DNA of 64,000 bases. It comes from Herbaspirillum frisingense GSF30. GTDB lineage: Bacteria; Pseudomonadota; Gammaproteobacteria; Burkholderiales; Burkholderiaceae_D. Below the pieces are notes generated by a model. It did not search any database, was not told the origin of the DNA, and saw nothing but the letters and a program-made list of their open reading frames with translations. The translations under genes were made by a program, and so were the position numbers. Shown in pieces: positions 62,591 to 64,000 of this stretch. The stretch covers positions 62,001 to 126,000 of the forward strand of contig NZ_AEEC02000008.1 in the NCBI RefSeq assembly GCF_000300975.2, in the 5' to 3' direction. The first letter of the stretch is position 1. Each line of letters starts with the position of its first letter.

Positions 62591-63490
62591 ATGTCCGGAA
62601 GACGCAACTTCCTGGCCCTCACGGCCCTGGCGGCCGGTGGCCTGATCAGCCGTAGCTGGGCTGGCGACGTACAAGGCGCAAGTAAAACTATGGACTCGTC
62701 CAGTATCGTTCAGAAACTGGCGCGGCTGGAAGCCGATATCGGCGGCCGCCTGGGCGTATCGCTGGTGGATACCGTCCATGGCCGGCAGTGGGGTTATCGC
62801 GCCGACGAGCGCTTCCCCATGTGCAGTACCTTCAAGTTCCTGGCGGCGGCAGCGGTGCTGCGCCGGGTCGATGAAGGCCGGGAGCGCCTGGCAAGGCGCA
62901 TCGTCTATCGCAAGCAGGACCTGGTCCCCTACTCGCCCACCACCGGCAAGCACACTGGCGGCGCCGGCCTTTCCATGGCGCAGTTGTGCGAGGCGGCCAT
63001 CACGCTGTCCGACAATACCGCCGCCAACCTGATGCTGGCCAGCATGGGCGGCCCGGCCGGACTGACCGGTTTCGTGCGGACGCAGGGCGACGAGCTCACG
63101 CGCCTGGATCGCAACGAACCCACGCTCAACGAAGCCATCCCGGGCGACCCGCGTGACACCACCACCCCGGCCGCCATGACCGCCGACCTGCGCCAGGTGG
63201 TGCTGGGCAATGCCCTGGCACCAGCCTCGCGCGAACAGATCACGCAGTGGCTGCTGGCCAACCAGACCGGCGACAAGCGCGTGCGCGCCGGCCTGCCGGC
63301 GGGCTGGAAGGTGGGAGACAAGACCGGGACGGGTGACCGCGGTACGGCCAACGACGTGGGCGTGGTGTGGACGCCGCAGGGTGCGCCGCTGCTGTTTGCG
63401 GTCTACCTCACCGAGAACACGGCCGAAGCGGCCCGGCGCGACGCCGTGCATGCCGAAGTCGGTCGCCTGATTGCGCAGGTGATGGGCTGA
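62591..63490 (+). CDS. Class A beta-lactamase (AmpR-linked)
   Basis: 299 residues from the ATG at 62591 with AGGAG upstream. A Tat signal (GRRNFLALTALAAGG) is followed by the catalytic motifs: STFK at 79-82, SDN at 140-142, EPTLN with Glu at 176 and KTG at 244-246. All catalytic residues are intact, unlike the enzyme at 14184. Residue numbering and neighbours match the PenA-like chromosomal beta-lactamases of Burkholderia-type bacteria. Confidence 0.92.
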   Translation: MSGRRNFLALTALAAGGLISRSWAGDVQGASKTMDSSSIVQKLARLEADIGGRLGVSLVDTVHGRQWGYRADERFPMCSTFKFLAAAAVLRRVDEGRERLARRIVYRKQDLVPYSPTTGKHTGGAGLSMAQLCEAAITLSDNTAANLMLASMGGPAGLTGFVRTQGDELTRLDRNEPTLNEAIPGDPRDTTTPAAMTADLRQVVLGNALAPASREQITQWLLANQTGDKRVRAGLPAGWKVGDKTGTGDRGTANDVGVVWTPQGAPLLFAVYLTENTAEAARRDAVHAEVGRLIAQVMG

Positions 63491-63499
63491 GCGCGTGCG

Positions 63500-63542
63500 T
63501 GCTCAGTTGAGGCTCGGTGGAGGCTGGGTGGAGGCTCAGTTG
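63500..63542. repeat. Imperfect tandem repeat, 11-12 bp units
   Basis: Units GAGGCTCGGTG, GAGGCTGGGTG and GAGGCTCAGTTG follow one another at 63509-63542, preceded by a partial unit. It lies at the end of the convergent beta-lactamase and hydratase genes, and includes the hydratase stop codon. Confidence 0.65.
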
Positions 63543-64000
63543 GCAAACTGCAGCGACACCGGCCCCACGCCTTCCAGCGCGGCTTCCACCAGCAGACCAC
63601 CGCGCGCCAGTTGCAGGCCGGTACAGGAGCCGGTGGTGATGATCTGCCCCCGGCGCCAGGGCTGGCCGCGCTGGGCGCAATGCTGCGCCAGCCAGCCCAG
63701 CATGGGCCACAGGTCGGCCGGGTTGCCGCCGGTGGTGCGGGTGATGGGCTGGCCATCGATGACCAGGCTGGCCTCCACAGTGCGCAATGACAATTGCGGC
63801 GGCAGCGGCTGGGGCTGACCGGTCACCAGCGCGCCATGGCTCTGCAGATCGGCCATGCCGGCCCAGGGATTGCCGCAGGGCGGATGTCCCAGGCGCGTCT
63901 CCACCACTTCGATGGCCGGCAGGATGGCGTCGAAGACGGTGCGCAGTTCGGCCTCCTCGGGCTGTTGCGTGCCGGGATCGAAATCACGCCCCACCCGCAA
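63536..64000 (-). CDS. 2-keto-4-pentenoate hydratase/MhpD-like protein (partial, cut by window edge)
   Basis: 155 residues of the C-terminal part are inside the window; the start lies beyond base 64000. The frame has the FAH/MhpD fold elements: VETRLGHPPCGNPWAGMADLQSHGALVTG, then NPADLWPMLGWLAQH, and ITTGSCTGLQLARGG near the end. Family members hydrate 2-hydroxypentadienoate in meta-cleavage pathways. Partial sequence and no context to the right limit the call. Confidence 0.75.
   Translation of the reverse strand: MRVGRDFDPGTQQPEEAELRTVFDAILPAIEVVETRLGHPPCGNPWAGMADLQSHGALVTGQPQPLPPQLSLRTVEASLVIDGQPITRTTGGNPADLWPMLGWLAQHCAQRGQPWRRGQIITTGSCTGLQLARGGLLVEAALEGVGPVSLQFAN

Noticed and set aside
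1..64000. CRISPR arrays, insertion sequences, prophage, tRNA or rRNA genes
   Set aside because: No regularly spaced repeats, transposase or integrase motifs, or tRNA/rRNA-like sequence seen on either strand by eye.

Overview
The window is a 64 kb stretch of a high-GC proteobacterial chromosome. Gene content and protein style suggest a soil- or plant-associated betaproteobacterium, most like Herbaspirillum or other Oxalobacteraceae: many LysR and GntR regulators each beside a small catabolic operon, a Bug/TctC transporter, a membrane gluconate dehydrogenase and chromosomal class A beta-lactamases. This placement is inference; there is no rRNA or tRNA here to anchor it. I see no transposase, phage, CRISPR or plasmid genes.

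Layout. 1-3.3 kb: a PAS sensor kinase with a NarL-type response regulator (cut by the left edge), a short-chain dehydrogenase and a FadR-type regulator. 3.6-6.8 kb: LysR regulator, DUF1445 hydro-lyase and MFS transporter. 6.9-12.3 kb: aldo/keto reductase, GntR regulator next to an oxalate/formate-type MFS porter, and a CPA1 sodium/proton antiporter. 12.3-14 kb: small proteins, an acetyltransferase and a P-loop kinase-like gene. 14.2-18.6 kb: a beta-lactamase island (blaI, a BlaR-like metalloprotease fused to an S11 penicillin-binding domain, a class A beta-lactamase) diverging from a membrane acyltransferase across tandem operators.

18.7-25.9 kb: three regulator-plus-operon units (tautomerase/metallo-hydrolase, NTF2/SDR, EamA exporter/Lrp) and a small unknown protein. 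25.9-29.5 kb: a taurine/sulfonate/nitrate-type ABC importer interrupted by a large palindromic repeat. 29.7-33.9 kb: an epimerase-like protein, a ferredoxin-type flavin reductase, a possible arginine attenuator ahead of argD, and an NlpC/P60 lipoprotein.

33.9-51.5 kb is a sugar-acid block. On the minus strand, tctC-tctB-tctA, an Ldh2-type dehydrogenase and a FadR-type regulator form one operon. Across a 1 kb divergent spacer holding two TGGTnnnACCA operators lie an IlvD/Edd dehydratase, a 2-hydroxyacid dehydrogenase and a four-gene sugar ABC importer. A three-subunit periplasmic gluconate-2-dehydrogenase-like complex follows on the other strand. Together they read as uptake, periplasmic oxidation, dehydration and NAD(P)-linked oxidation of an aldonic acid or related sugar acid.

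51.7-64 kb: dienelactone hydrolase, a DUF898/M48 protease pair, an RpiR-controlled binding-protein/PrpD operon, a LysR-agmatinase-RidA unit, a small 49-codon gene, an AmpR-type regulator divergent from a second class A beta-lactamase, and a partial hydratase.

The features most worth attention are the BlaR/PBP fusion with its operators, the predicted arginine leader peptide and attenuator upstream of argD, the paired GntR operators of the sugar-acid block, and the intercistronic hairpins that separate binding-protein genes from permease genes.
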